64,000 nt of DNA from Knufia peltigerae (lineage: Eukaryota > Ascomycota > Eurotiomycetes > Chaetothyriales > Trichomeriaceae): contig JAPDRN010000044.1 in the NCBI GenBank assembly GCA_030247855.1, forward strand, positions 62,001-126,000. Reading direction: 5' to 3'. Numbering within the stretch: position 1 is the stretch's first letter; each line of letters starts with the position of its first letter. The translations under genes were made by a program, and so were the position numbers. This document shows positions 11,682 through 22,493 of this stretch, piece by piece. Under the pieces are notes generated by a model, which had not been told where the DNA came from, ran no database searches, and worked only from the letters and a program-made list of their open reading frames with translations.

Positions 11682-12719
11682 TTAAAGAGGACACTGGAAG
11701 AACCTCTCCAGGAGTTCGGCCGTCTCCTGGGGGGCTTCTAGGGCCCAGAAATGTCCGGCCTTAACAAACTGAACGTCGACACTTTTTGCATTGGGCATCT
11801 CCTTTTTGGAGACCCCCCCGTAAAACTCCCTCGGCTGGGTCTTGCTGTCATAGCCCTGAAGGATCAAAACGGGACATTTCCATTTGGCCAACAATACATT
11901 TCTCCGAATCAACCATTCACTTCGAAAACTTGACGAGTTAAAGTACCGGGGCACGGCTTTGTTGATGTCGGCATAAGAGAATTCTTGAATCGACCGAATC
12001 AGTTTATCCTCCGGGATAGGGCGGGTGCCCAAACTTAGGTGTGCCCAGACAATGAGCTTCCGAGCATCGTCCAGAATCCCGTTATAAGGTGCGTTCATGA
12101 AGAGATCCCCTTGGGGAGCTAGAGAAGGGTGGAAATGATATAGATGCTGTTCTCCTCGGGCGTAGCGCAGAACCGACCCCGGATGATTGGCCACGATATG
12201 GTCGGCCTGACAGGTGCCTCGGTCATGAGTGACAATGTTAAATGGTCCTAGTGGCGGCTGGATCAATTCAAGCATTGCGTGCAGTTGCTCGCCTACCCCT
12301 TCATGTCGGTAGTCCCCCGGCGATTTGTCGGATTGACCGTATCCTTTGAGATCCGGGGCGATGCAGCGAAACCCTTTTTGGGAGAGGTAGGCCATCTGCA
12401 TGTGCCATTGGTACCAAGCGTCGGGGATTCCATGAAGGAAGACGATGGTTTGCTGTTGTTGTTCTTGAGCACGACCAGCCTCGACATAGTGCCACTGGAT
12501 CACCTCGCCATCCCCTGGCCCAAGAATGAAATTATGAGTAAATGTGACGCCCTCAAGGACCTCAGTGTCCCCGTCGTGGTCTGTTGGTCGTGGTTTCACG
12601 TCGGCAAAGCGGGCGATTTCATCCTTGATCGAGTCCTCAGAGAGAAAGAGTTGGGTGCTGACCACCTCTTGTGCCCGGGGTGGGAGTGGCGTGTACTCGA
12701 GGCTCGAGCGGGTGGCCAT
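11682..12719 (-). CDS. Alpha/beta hydrolase, epoxide-hydrolase-like
   Basis: An uninterrupted 345-aa frame. The ATG at 12719 was chosen over upstream in-frame non-ATG codons because a TATATAT box lies 61-67 bp upstream (12780-12786). An oxyanion-type HGIP motif is at residues 95-98, the nucleophile elbow at about 163-169 reads V-T-H-D-R-G-T with Asp166, and the catalytic His lies near the C-terminus in 'AGHFWALEAPQE'. Asp rather than Ser as nucleophile points to epoxide hydrolases or haloacid-type dehalogenases, not esterases. Usual epoxide hydrolases have H-D-W-G; Arg replaces Trp here. It converges with the Zn2Cys6 regulator (225 bp between 3' ends) and reads the same way as the SnoaL-like gene. 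Hydrolysis of an epoxide made by a neighbouring P450 is an attractive but unproven role. Confidence 0.85.
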   Translation of the reverse strand: MATRSSLEYTPLPPRAQEVVSTQLFLSEDSIKDEIARFADVKPRPTDHDGDTEVLEGVTFTHNFILGPGDGEVIQWHYVEAGRAQEQQQQTIVFLHGIPDAWYQWHMQMAYLSQKGFRCIAPDLKGYGQSDKSPGDYRHEGVGEQLHAMLELIQPPLGPFNIVTHDRGTCQADHIVANHPGSVLRYARGEQHLYHFHPSLAPQGDLFMNAPYNGILDDARKLIVWAHLSLGTRPIPEDKLIRSIQEFSYADINKAVPRYFNSSSFRSEWLIRRNVLLAKWKCPVLILQGYDSKTQPREFYGGVSKKEMPNAKSVDVQFVKAGHFWALEAPQETAELLERFFQCPL

Positions 12720-13281
12720 TGTGATTTGAGGGTAGTTGCCGGATAGGGGGAATTTGTGCACTTCTAGTGAAGGCCGTGGTATATATCGCCTGGTGTCCGT
12801 CGGTGGGCAGAGGGATCCCGACGGTTGACTAGTTCTTCCCGCAACACTCCCCACCTGTATCAATGAGAGACATGGAGATAAATGATTCCTTACCAGCACC
12901 GTTCTGACCTACCGAGACGAAAGTCGGAGACCCTAGTGTTGAAGCGGAGTGGGGATGTAGATGACCGAGAAGATAGGCCGAGGCGAAGAAGGTTCCTGAC
13001 GGCTTCTGGGTGTCAGCCTTCGGACCCCTACGACACCCGCTTGAGCATTCCAGAGCAGGACAACCGTAATCCATGTATTCCTTCGAGCAGAAGTGTGACG
13101 AGGCATACACAGCACAGGAAATTACTGTTTTTGTGCGGCATTAATCTAATTCATACCCACTTCAAAGCCGTCTACGTAGAATCATTGTGATGAAACTAGG
13201 AAAGTATGTCGAGGTGGCCCTCATCTGCCTGGATCTTGGGTCTTAATCCATTCTTTCATAGGACTTGTGTAAAGGACAATG
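12720..13281 (-). promoter_or_regulatory. Promoter region of the epoxide-hydrolase-like gene
   Basis: The minus-strand TATA element at 12780-12786 lies in this spacer, which also carries the 3' flank of the SnoaL-like gene. No further gene is supportable. Confidence 0.45.
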
Positions 13282-14058
13282 TTATGTAGACACCCACTCT
13301 TCATTCCTCTCCAGCAGCTCCCTCGTCGTCTCCGGTCTGTCGACACCCGGCAATTGGCCGTTGATCGCATATCCCTTGGCCTGCATGACCCAGGACAGCA
13401 ATTGATAGGATTTCCTGTTCTTTGCAATCGATTTCAAGATCTCTCCGTCGGCCGCAATCGCCGTGGGGATGACGGGGATAATGTTGTCCTGTAAATAGAT
13501 GATTTCCAGGGACAGCATTTTCCATTTTCCGTCTCTGGACGTTCTCTTTTCGTTGATGCTCTCTGCTGACGGCGATGATGAACCCGAGTCTGACTCTAAA
13601 CCCTCGCCAGTCATTTCTTCTGCGACTCCAACACATTCCAATCGTGACAAGAGTCGGCAATGCGAAACCAAGTCGTAGTCGAGCCCCTCCCTAGTGAACC
13701 GTGTCGAAATTGTACCCACCGACTGCGCGAATGCTTTGGGTCCATTCACGACGATATCGACCGGCTGTATCGTGTGCATGGCTAATTGTCCCTTGTTGGC
13801 CATCTTCTGCGAGCCCAAGATGAATCCTTCCGCGTCGCCTTTGTACCTGCAAACCTTTTAGATCCAAATATCATGGGAGATACACATATCATGTCAGAGA
13901 GAGAGCTACCAAGAAATATCAATCAGGGTGACCAAAGGATTCGGGTGATAACATTCTCTCATCTTGGTCCACTGACTGGAATCCCGGTAGAAGCGCTCTC
14001 GAATTAGGGTGATTCGAATCTCGGTTTCGGCCAGAGTCTGGCTAGCGCTGTGATCCAT
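13282..14058 (-). CDS. SnoaL-like / NTF2-fold protein
   Basis: Two exons, 14058-13910 and 13846-13282, give 237 aa. The N-terminal helix ('ETEIRITLIRERFYRD..QWTKM') followed by 'YHPN' and 'W.KGDAEGFI' resembles SnoaL-like polyketide-cyclase/dehydratase-type NTF2-fold proteins that occur as small tailoring enzymes in fungal clusters. Later strands ('DIVVNGPKAFAQSVGTI.TRF', 'KWKMLSLEIIYLQDNIIPVIP') also fit the fold. A Ser/Glu-rich loop near residues 125-148 interrupts the predicted sheet and is not usual. Catalytic residues cannot be assigned, so it may be an enzyme or a ligand-binding protein. It follows the hydrolase in the same direction. Confidence 0.65.
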
Positions 14059-14550
14059 GTCTGCTGCTTAGAGTAGGAGTTTGATGGGATAATCTGGTCG
14101 AGGTCAAGAGAGGTGAGAAGACTGAGGAGATGAGACGAAAAACCCGAACGAACTGACTTGACTTGAATGCTATGACAATTCTCGCGCATAGGATATCTGA
14201 ATTGTACAATGCCCTCCAATAAGCCTGAACTGACCAAGTCCCGCTAAAAGCTCTTTTTTATTTCGGCCTTCTGTACTTCGGAGGGAATGCATCATACTTT
14301 CTCCGATGTCCCACATCCTCACCCTATTTGACTCTCTTATCCATGCTCGCTCGGGGTGATTTCTTCGGGTCGATCTGCTCGGAGCTAACCCTGCCTAGCT
14401 GTGATAACTTCCTTACCTGCGTCGGCAATTCCTGAGACTACTGTGTCAATATCAGATTTTAGAGAGTGGAACAGCTGGGAAAAGTGCAAGGTCGCTTGGT
14501 TATATGATATCGCTCACGCCTATCAAGAATCGATACTACATTTACACTAC
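14059..14550. other. Upstream region of the SnoaL-like gene
   Basis: Probable promoter of the minus-strand SnoaL-like gene. No gene, RNA or repeat is recognised. Confidence 0.35.
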
Positions 14551-15420
14551 CTAGAATCTGCCTGGGGGACCAGCCGTGGATCTGGGAAACCCGGGCGAAG
14601 GGCTGGCGTCCAATGATCCTGGTGGACGAAACATATCAGGGGGTATGTTGGGCGTTCCCGACGCTGGTGCTGAGGACCGATCGCCCGTGTTCTTGCGCTG
14701 AGCTGGTTGCTGTGGGCGGTCCTGTGGAGACTGTGCTTGTTAGCCTGGCATTGGAGATTGTTGCGTGTCTGGAGGCCCTGGCATATCCCTAGGAACACCT
14801 GCCAGACGTGGGGCCATGGATTGTTGACACGATGGCTGTTGTTGCAACGGCCAATTGGGGTCGTGTCGAGGCACTTGTTCCAGCTCAAGTGGTCTCTGAA
14901 CGTCGAGTGGAAGGCTCCGAGCTCGCTACATGGCTCATGGCGGGCCTTGTCCGCGAAACATCGACTGGCCAACACCAGGTGGCGTCTTTGTAGTACGGCT
15001 TACGCGATTCTCGGGTGAAATTTAATCGTTCTGATACCAAGATATAGGCGACTCATTAAACATGAATCGACCATTCTCTCGTCTAGGTAGCATATTGGGA
15101 TCTTGTCCCTAAACAGGAGAAGCCATTTGGGTCCTGGTTGCCGCACGAATATTGGCATGGTTTGTCAAACCGTACATCGGTCCAGGCTGATGATTGGGAT
15201 TTATTGGAAGTCAGTGTCAATATCTCCCGTATTAATCAACAGTATATTCTTTCACTATTCTTCGATATGATTGGTTCCTTCAATTCATGTGGTACATTCA
15301 GAGGATATGATGACATCTTCACTGTTGTTTCAGGCGTTCGGCATACTGAAATCTAATTATTTCTCCTTGTGAGTTTATGTTCGTGTTCTTCTCGGTCCAT
15401 TTACGAATACTATGCCCGGT
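14551..15420 (-). pseudogene. Possible Pro/Gln-rich gene relic, frame broken by stops
   Basis: One minus-strand frame, read from about 15420 down to a TAG at 14551, has protein-like composition in its last 145 codons: runs rich in Pro, Gln, Ser and Arg, like a disordered regulator tail. In-frame stops interrupt it, three of them within those 145 codons; all could derive from CAA, CAG or CGA by C-to-T change. However, the stop density over the whole stretch is close to random, so a real former gene is only a possibility. No domain is recognised. Confidence 0.2.
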
Positions 15421-15885
15421 GGTGATCAAATGGCCATGATATCCCCAGCACCTCTATTTATGTATGTATGCTGACGGCTTACAGTGCTACTAGACCAAGA
15501 CTACTGTCGAACGCTCTCCGCACAACAAATGAAGAGGCTTGCAATTGGATATCAACGTCGGTGCTAGGAATATCAAGAGACACAACAACGACATACTTTA
15601 GTAATGCTATAGGAGCATTGCAATTTGATTGGATTGTTCATGTTTTCGATCTCTGTCTTGAATATCGACGCAAAAGAAACAAATCTCGTATTAGCCAGTC
15701 CGCTGTACCTTTGATAGGAGGCATTTACTCTTCATTTCACCACCCAGACTTAGTGTCTGAAAACCTCACGCATGGCATTCGAGGATAATACTAAAAACCT
15801 TCTTAGTCTGGAGAAAAACACCTTTATTCGCAGGTCGAGTTGATATGAAAATATACGATAGCACAGTTGTTCCAGCCCGTGATCA
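15421..15885. other. Unassigned stretch next to the permease pseudogene
   Basis: Both strands carry medium-length open stretches (plus 15468-15788; minus about 15490-15650) that overlap and match nothing I know. At most one could be real. No annotation is supported. Confidence 0.3.
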
Positions 15886-17340
15886 TCAATTCTCGAGCTC
15901 TTTCTCACCTGCCAAGACTGTTGCCTGAGTTTCGGCGTCAACATGTTGAATCTTAGCCGCCTCCAGGAGTTCCATATTGATGATCTGTGTCAAGTGCATT
16001 AGTATCACTTCTCACGGTCGCACAACAGGGATGAAGATTCATCATTCTGGATCTGACTTACCGGTCCCACAAATGTCTTTCTCTTGCCAGAGAACCACAT
16101 GATAACAATGATTAGGGCACAACCGGCGACAACGACAGAAACATAATTCATGTCCTCGACCTCAGCGGGCAAAAATATTGGCAAGCAGAACAATGCTGTG
16201 TACAAGCAGACCCAGCACACACAGAAGATGTTGCAGAAGGGCCCAAAAATCTTGCCCAGATTGAACTGCCTTGCATGCGGAAGGACCATATCTCGACCCC
16301 GGAAGACAACGATGCCTTGCGGAATCGCATATGTGACATTGAGTGAGAGGATCGACATCGAAATGAAACTGTTAAAGGCTGTTGTGGACCCAACGTAGAT
16401 GGCACCGTAACAGGCAACGACTATACTCGAAGCAATCGTCGCATTGACGGACATTTGGAGGGTGGGGTGGAGCCTTGCAAAGGTAGGTGAGTATGGAAGT
16501 CCGTTGTCGCGAGCAAAAGCCCAAGTCAGACGGCCTGTGGCTGCGACGACACTGACAACCGAACCAAAGTAGATGACCAGAAGCCATACGGCAAGGAACG
16601 TGGCACCTGAGCGATTGTTCAACGCTTGTTGATAGACTTCGAGGACGGGGAAGGTGGAAGATGCGACGGCGTCGAGATCATTGGTCGAGAAGAGGAACGC
16701 CAGAGTCCAGGGGATGACGCTAACCGCTGATATTCCCAGACTGAGCATCATTGTTCTGGGGACACCTTTGCCCGGATTCGGAATTTCCTGTTTCTTGTCA
16801 GCTTGGAACCCTTGGCCCTCTGGCGGCCACCGAAACCTACTTCTGCGATATGGGATGCACCCTCCGTGGCAATGTACGCATACATGCACGTCCCAACCCC
16901 CAAGATGAAAGATACGCCGTCACTCCACCCAGTAACGTTGGTAACCTCGGTGAACACGACTTTGGCTGGCTGTTTGGTGTTACTGGCCGGAGTACAGTGA
17001 TGAAGAAGACTATGCAGCCAAAAAAGCTGACCGGGAAGGGTCCAATCTCCGTCTTCTGCAGCTGTCGGGGGAAGAGCACGACAACAGCAGTCGCTAGAGC
17101 CTGGCACAAGATGTACATCAGGTATATCTGCCACTGCAATGCGACATAGTTATCATGCTAGAACCCTGCGATTGCGGGCGTAATCTGCGCACAAACCACG
17201 GTGGCGCTGGCCGTGAAGAGGCAATAGGCGATGACCGAGAGCCAACCCGTAACGAAAGCAAGTATCGGTTGTCATCCTGGCTTGAGCTCACTTCCTGGCA
17301 GGCTCATGCGGTTTCCAGTGGAACAGTACCAGACCATACA
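15886..17340 (-). pseudogene. Amino-acid/amine permease (APC superfamily) pseudogene
   Basis: The order of blocks matches fungal choline/GABA/amino-acid permeases with 12 membrane helices. The 3' part is well preserved: exon 16841 and upstream ('TGWSDGVSFILG', 'GASHIAE'), exon 16787-16062 ('EIPNPGKGVPR', 'ATGRLTWAFARDNGLPYS', 'IPQGIVVFRGRDMV') and a last exon 15984-15886. The 5' part carries three lesions. A TGA at 17274-17272 probably replaces a Trp/Arg codon, a TAG at 17160-17158 lies in 'AGF*HDNYVALQW', and a frame change near 16990 falls between 'CIVFFITVL' and 'ASNTKQPAKVVF', where no intron fits. Together these indicate a pseudogene rather than an annotation gap. It abuts a truncated hydantoinase relic, which suggests a former uptake-plus-hydrolysis pair for a nitrogen source. 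Confidence 0.8.
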
Positions 17341-17399
17341 CCAGAAGAGACGGTTACGATTGGGAACCGAGCACCTTCCTCACCTGAACAGCCACAAGG

Positions 17400-17986
17400 T
17401 TAGCTTGAGCACTCACTTCTGGACGTTGGCGCGTACTTGGTCCAATTGACGACTCCAATACTTCCTTCACTTTGATGGGCATTTTCATGGAGGGTGCGTA
17501 GAACCTCCAATCCCGACAGCACACCAAGTATCCCGTCGTACTGTCCGTCGGTGGGCTGGGCATCTAAGTGCAAACCTATCACGATAGGAGGTGCTCTTGA
17601 ATTCTTCCCAGGTCGGACAGCGAGGATATTGTCCATTTGGTCAACTTTGGTCTTGCAACCCAGTGATTCTGCTTCTGGCACGAACGACTTTCGAACAGCT
17701 TTGTCAGCGGCATTGAGCTCTTGACGAGCCATCCCCGTCTCTGTCTTGTGTCTGAGGCAACTTCAGCATGCTGTTATGGATCGCGATATACCCGAACTCA
17801 CGTTCCGTAAGGTTGCCAAGGTGCGCTCGACCGCTGGAAACGATCAGAGCCGGCGGTGAGCCGAGACCCCGACTGCAACTTGAGCGATGATAAAGCGGCC
17901 ATCAGTCCAGCCGTGGAAGCAGAGTGGCCACGGCTGCTGTGGCAAGGCTGTAGGAATGTTGTTGCCATCAGCCAAAGTTTGCACAA
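17400..17986 (-). pseudogene. Hydantoinase/carbamoylase (peptidase M20 family), truncated
   Basis: Two exons can be joined, about 17986-17802 and 17751-17400, across an intron with GTGAGT donor. The product contains the family hallmarks 'TETGMARQELN..DKAVR', 'DQMDNILAVRPGKN', the metal-binding 'IVIGLHLD' and 'GQYDGILGVLSGLEVLRTL', then 'IGVVNWT'. Intact family members are about 400-450 aa with more Zn ligands and a dimerisation domain. Here similarity ends after about 170 residues, where 'NWTNEEG' is expected, and permease sequence begins about 60 bp downstream. Positions usually GSHLDTQ and GGRYDG are changed. The 5' end is uncertain. Known members hydrolyse N-carbamoyl amino acids or ureido compounds. 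Confidence 0.75.
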
Positions 17987-20961
17987 CCGTGAGGGTGGCG
18001 TAACAAGAAATTACACTTGGCCGTCGGTCGATGGTACGAGCCCCATATGTCCCGCAAAATCACCGTAAGATTTCGTATCGAATTTCCGCGGCCGGCAGGA
18101 TTGAGGTGTCGAGCTTTACCTACACAAATGATACTCTTGGATGCTCTGCAATGCCGTATCGGCTTTTAAAGACATCATATAGTGCTCGTCCATTCCCGAG
18201 TCTTGAGGCGAACCCCCAATGATGCCGCGATTCGCGGCAGATATCAGCGTTCTAAGCCCTGCTTTCCAAAAGCGGGGCACATTGAAGGGAGGCTCTGAAT
18301 CTCGTACAGTGGGAGTAGCCAATGCAAAGCGATGTGAGTCCTGACATATATACCTATAGCGTTTATCAAGTCATGTACGTATGAGGAGCAAATAAGCACT
18401 CATAAAGCAGCGACCTCGGGTACAGACGGATTCTGATTATCTGACAAGGCATTTCTCGTCATATCCAGCGGTCAATCGGGCCAGACGCGCTGGGTAGTTT
18501 CGTCATTACATCTTATGGCGTTGCAGCAATCCAAATTTGATAACGACGGGTTGTCAATTCAACCACAATGATGATAACCTCATCCTTTTGCTGAACATGT
18601 CCTCGGCATGCGTCCGAACAGGCCAGATGTCAGGCGCTGTGGAACCTTCTAGGTAATAGAATAGCCAGGGGTCTAATGAGATATATTGTCAAGTCTGACC
18701 TCGATGACTATGAGGCGGTGTTCTATCTATTATATAGTAAATAAGGAGCGTAATTCTTCCTCCGGTTGAGGCCGTCCTCGTTGCCGCATCAACTCCCGGA
18801 CAGTAACATTAATAGCCCTAGAGAATAGGGCCCTAGAGGTTACCTCAACAACGAGCGCCTCATCGGATAGAATAGGAAGAGAAATGGGTGCTAAAATGGG
18901 GTGGTAAAGGAGCGTCTTGAGGCCTAGGAATAGGCCTCTGTTTGTAAAGACCGTTTTGGCGGAGTACTCCGCATGAGAGGTCTAACACCAGATCCTGTGT
19001 ATGGCTCTTAAGCCCGCAAATACCTGGCGTATGGGAAGACTACAGGAAGGACTTCGATCGAGTTTGGGAAGTGATCAGAGCACTTGACCTTAAACTGAGG
19101 AATCTAGACCAATTTTTCCTTATAATTCAATAAAGACTAGCTACTGAGGGTGAACCATAAGATCTTGGACCGCTTGTGAGCCTTTTTAAACTACCGTAAG
19201 CCTACAAGTTACAATCCATGTGGCTTTTTATGACAGTTAAAAACAAATAAATATCAAAGAGATAAATGTTCCTTGACTCTTAAGACTCCACAACGCCCTC
19301 TGAATTAGGCTCCTTTTCCCGGATCTAGATTTTCAGGAAAGTTTTGCTTGTGGTGTTAGGACTACAAATCAACGCGATTCCAGCGCAGCTGCCGATCGTT
19401 TGGGAAATTGTTCAAAGTCCCACGACCACGTCTTTCTCAGGCGCATCCATTCCGTCAAGTTGTTATTTTCATCTCCTGCCCAATGGACTCGCTTCGTTGG
19501 CCGGGAGTCCGTTTCACTTTCGCTGTGGCAGACGTAGCGACTCGTGTCTAGATCGGTGAACATCCTCCTCTCCCCCTAGCTCGTCTCGTCTCAGATTATC
19601 GATATTGATAGCATGTCGCGATATTGTGGCTATGAGGAGCCAGCAACGGTCAGCCAGTGGCTTAAGAACGATATTAGCCAGGTTGTCCGGTTGAACACAA
19701 AACCGACGGCCCAGACCGCAGGTGAGTGGAAGGCGTGAATAGATCCGCCGGACTGGCGATGATGGCGGTCATGAAGGCGGGGTCAGCCGCTGTCCTACGT
19801 TGCAAGCTCAAACATTTCAATCTATCCTGGTGCTGCGCTTGCCCGTGGTGGTTGTTCAAGGGCTCGTCGATATTTGACAACGACGTCGGGGAGAGCTCAC
19901 GTAGGAGAAGAGTATGTCCGCCTTGCTCTTCATAGTAATGCTCGCAACACGGTCCAAAAGTGTCTGCTCTTTCCCTCATTAACAGCAAACGTGGCCCGGA
20001 ATAAATGAAGGCAGTCCTGAAGGGACAAAAGCTGAATCTTTCCCGACGGAGCGGCCTTCGGGACCGTCTGATTTTAGGTTAATGAACTCCACCGATAAAA
20101 CCGGCCGAGGATCTTCACCACCTCCGACCCATGAAGTAATCCTATTCATGTAAGCCTCAACGATAATAAGAGCAAGGTGTGGAATCCTTTGCGATGAGAG
20201 ACATCAGGAGTTTAACCAGACAAGTGGTCAGTCCGCAGAACCGGTGAGGTATGAATGCTTAAAGTCCAGCGAGGCAGGGGTTTCGCTTCCCAGCGTGTTG
20301 ATACAGTACCAGCCAACCAACTGAGTCGCCTTCGAGCCTTCTTGCCTGGGTTGAGTGCTAATTAGATATTTGGCTCTCAAAGACCGAGATCGGCCCGAAC
20401 TAAGTACAGCATTACCTCTCTTGTACCTCCGTACTAAGTAAATGGATGTTCCCGTTGGGCATTGAGATCGTCAATGTTGGAATAGTGAACGTTGCGTTGT
20501 TGCAGCACGCAAGTTTCAGTCGTGCATACCGCCTATGCCGAGTTGGTACTCAGATCGCTGGCTATACCCTGAGGGCTGACAGCATGGCCAACAGGAATGA
20601 AAACGAGCAGTGAGATGGCTCGTCGAAGCCGAGACTGAAGATTCACGTCAATTTCATTGCCGTTCTGACGAATGACATGATTTGCCTTTTCAAATAATAT
20701 ATATACATTTTGTGTTTGTGGACACTTGACCATGACCCGTCTTCGGAGCTCCGTCCTTCTCAACGATAACACCGATATATTCTCATTACTTCGGTGTCAT
20801 CGAACCTCCCTCGTGCAGTTGCCTGCACTTTCGTGGCTTTCCTTTCCAACAACAGTGATTTAGTCCTATATGCATTCGCTGGCCCCGTAAACTACTATAC
20901 CGGTGTGTGGTCGGTCTGCGAGCTGGCAGAACTATAGGCGTTGTCGACAATGCTGTTCAAC
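17987..20961. other. 3 kb gene-poor region with anonymous relic DNA
   Basis: No complete gene is recognised. Short open frames exist (minus 18116-18322; minus 19674-19988; a plus-strand ATG at 19613 running to a GTGAGT donor at about 19721), all without known domains. Around 18700-19260 the DNA is relatively AT-rich with short duplicated words such as ccctagag and a perfect small hairpin (18919-18938). It looks like decayed repeat or gene remnants, but no transposase or terminal repeat is visible. Confidence 0.4.
18919..18938. repeat. Perfect 8-bp inverted repeat with 4-base loop
   Basis: GAGGCCTA and TAGGCCTC flank the loop GGAA. No U tract follows and no gene ends nearby, so a terminator role is not supported. 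It may be part of a decayed repeat. Confidence 0.5.
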
Positions 20962-22493
20962 TCAACAAGCTTGTCCAGGGTAGACCTCTGAGTGAAGACG
21001 CGTAGAATGGCTATTGAAGCCGCCCTTGGCTTCGACAGATCTGCTGATTTCTACTGTTCGAACAATCTGACCGTTATCCGCCTTCTTGACAATGTATTCT
21101 TGACTTTCGTGGCTGTGCCTTGGCTGTGCCTGTCCATCCCCGCTCCTAGCACTCAAGGTATCCAAGTAGGACATTTCGACATCACGTCCATTGTGAGCTG
21201 CGGTGGGGCTTTTCATGTCCCTTTTTTCGGCGTACATGTCTCTGGAAGTTTGAGATGCATTCTGATCCCCGCCGCCCAATTTGTTGAAGCTGTTGCCGCG
21301 GCTTCTGTCGCTGTTCTCACGGCCGTATGTAGGCTTCATGGAGGTGTCACCAAGCAGGCGCGGAAGGACTCTCCTGGCGAGAGGCTTGAGTGATGGGAGT
21401 GAGGCAGCAAGAACTCCGACATTGATCTCAATGATGGACCAGTAGTATGGTTTGGCGATCACGGACGTCGGGTCGGGAGAACTGAGCATGTTTGGTAGGA
21501 AAGTGATGCGGACAATGGATGAGATGCAAGCACTGACGACATGTTAGAAGCAGACGGATTTTGAGGCGGCTAAACCCTGTTGATGCTTGACGCAAGACAT
21601 GGAAGACTAGGAAACCTCGGAGGGTTCGGGGGAGAACTCACAGAAGACCCAAACTCAGCATCACACCAACGGCAATCTTCTGATTTCTCGGCACCTGAAG
21701 TTTCATGACCAATCTGACAGGCAGAAAATAGGTCAAGAGATCAGTGAAGATATTCGTTGCTGCGTTGGCTAGATAGAAGGCATTGATGTTGACACAGGTC
21801 TTGCTGACAATCGACGTGTCCCATGCGGCCTTGATCGGAGCACATTGAAATATACAGATGAGGACATTGGCGGTTGCTGAACAAACGCAGATGCCCAAGA
21901 CAATGAAAGAAAACAACCGCAGTTGTTTGTCGCCTAATCGTGCGTATAGTGTCAAGACGGAGGCTTTGATGAAACCGAGACTTGCGTTATAGAAGATCGA
22001 CGAGACATAGACAATCTAGCATACATGAGTCAAAACCTGCTAGCAGGACATATATAGATGCGTACCTTTGAATAGATGAGCAAATTCTCGGCTCCTGCCT
22101 GGAGCACAATATCAAGATGTTGGCCGGCCCCACGGTTGACGGCTGCGTCTGAGCTTAGTATCTATTTAGTTGGCGACTCCGGGATCAAGACCATACCTAG
22201 GATATTGGTGACCATGAACGCCCATGTCAAAAACTATATAACCAGTCAGTTGTGAGTCCACAAGAGCAGAGTGAGCTGTGACACACAGCAGCGCAGGTGA
22301 TGAGTACTAAACAAGGTCAGCGGCGGATCTCGAAACACCAATGTGACGACTTACCATCATCGACCCAGATACGTCCGCTACACCACGCTCTGGAGAGAAG
22401 TCGGAGAGAAATGACTATAAAAGTCAAAATCCCGAACGCGATGCCCAGGTTGATGACCGTGTGGCCCAGTGGTGTGATGGGGACGACCGACAT
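20962..22493 (-). CDS. Seven-TM integral membrane protein, fungal rhodopsin-domain family
   Basis: Six exons: 22493-22355, 22306-22287, 22233-22197, 22148-22066, 22015-21642, 21532-20962, giving 407 aa. Hydrophobic helices alternate with short loops. Family-typical pieces are visible: 'VISLRLLSR..CSGRIWVDD', 'FYNASLGFIKASVLTLYARL', 'CAPIKAAWD....CVNINAFYLANAATNIFTDLLTYFLP', 'KIAVGVMLSLGLLACISSIVRI' and 'YYWSIIEINVGVLAASLPSLKPL'. The last 130 residues are polar and Ser/Arg-rich, like a cytosolic tail. This is the large PTH11-related/rhodopsin-domain family of unknown biochemical role, with some members thought to act as surface receptors. No CFEM cysteines are visible at the N-terminus. Two very small internal exons (20 and 37 bp) make automatic prediction error-prone. 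Confidence 0.85.

Noticed and set aside
15468..15788. Plus-strand 106-codon frame with an ATG
   Set aside because: No recognisable domain, and the opposite strand also has open stretches, so coding cannot be argued.
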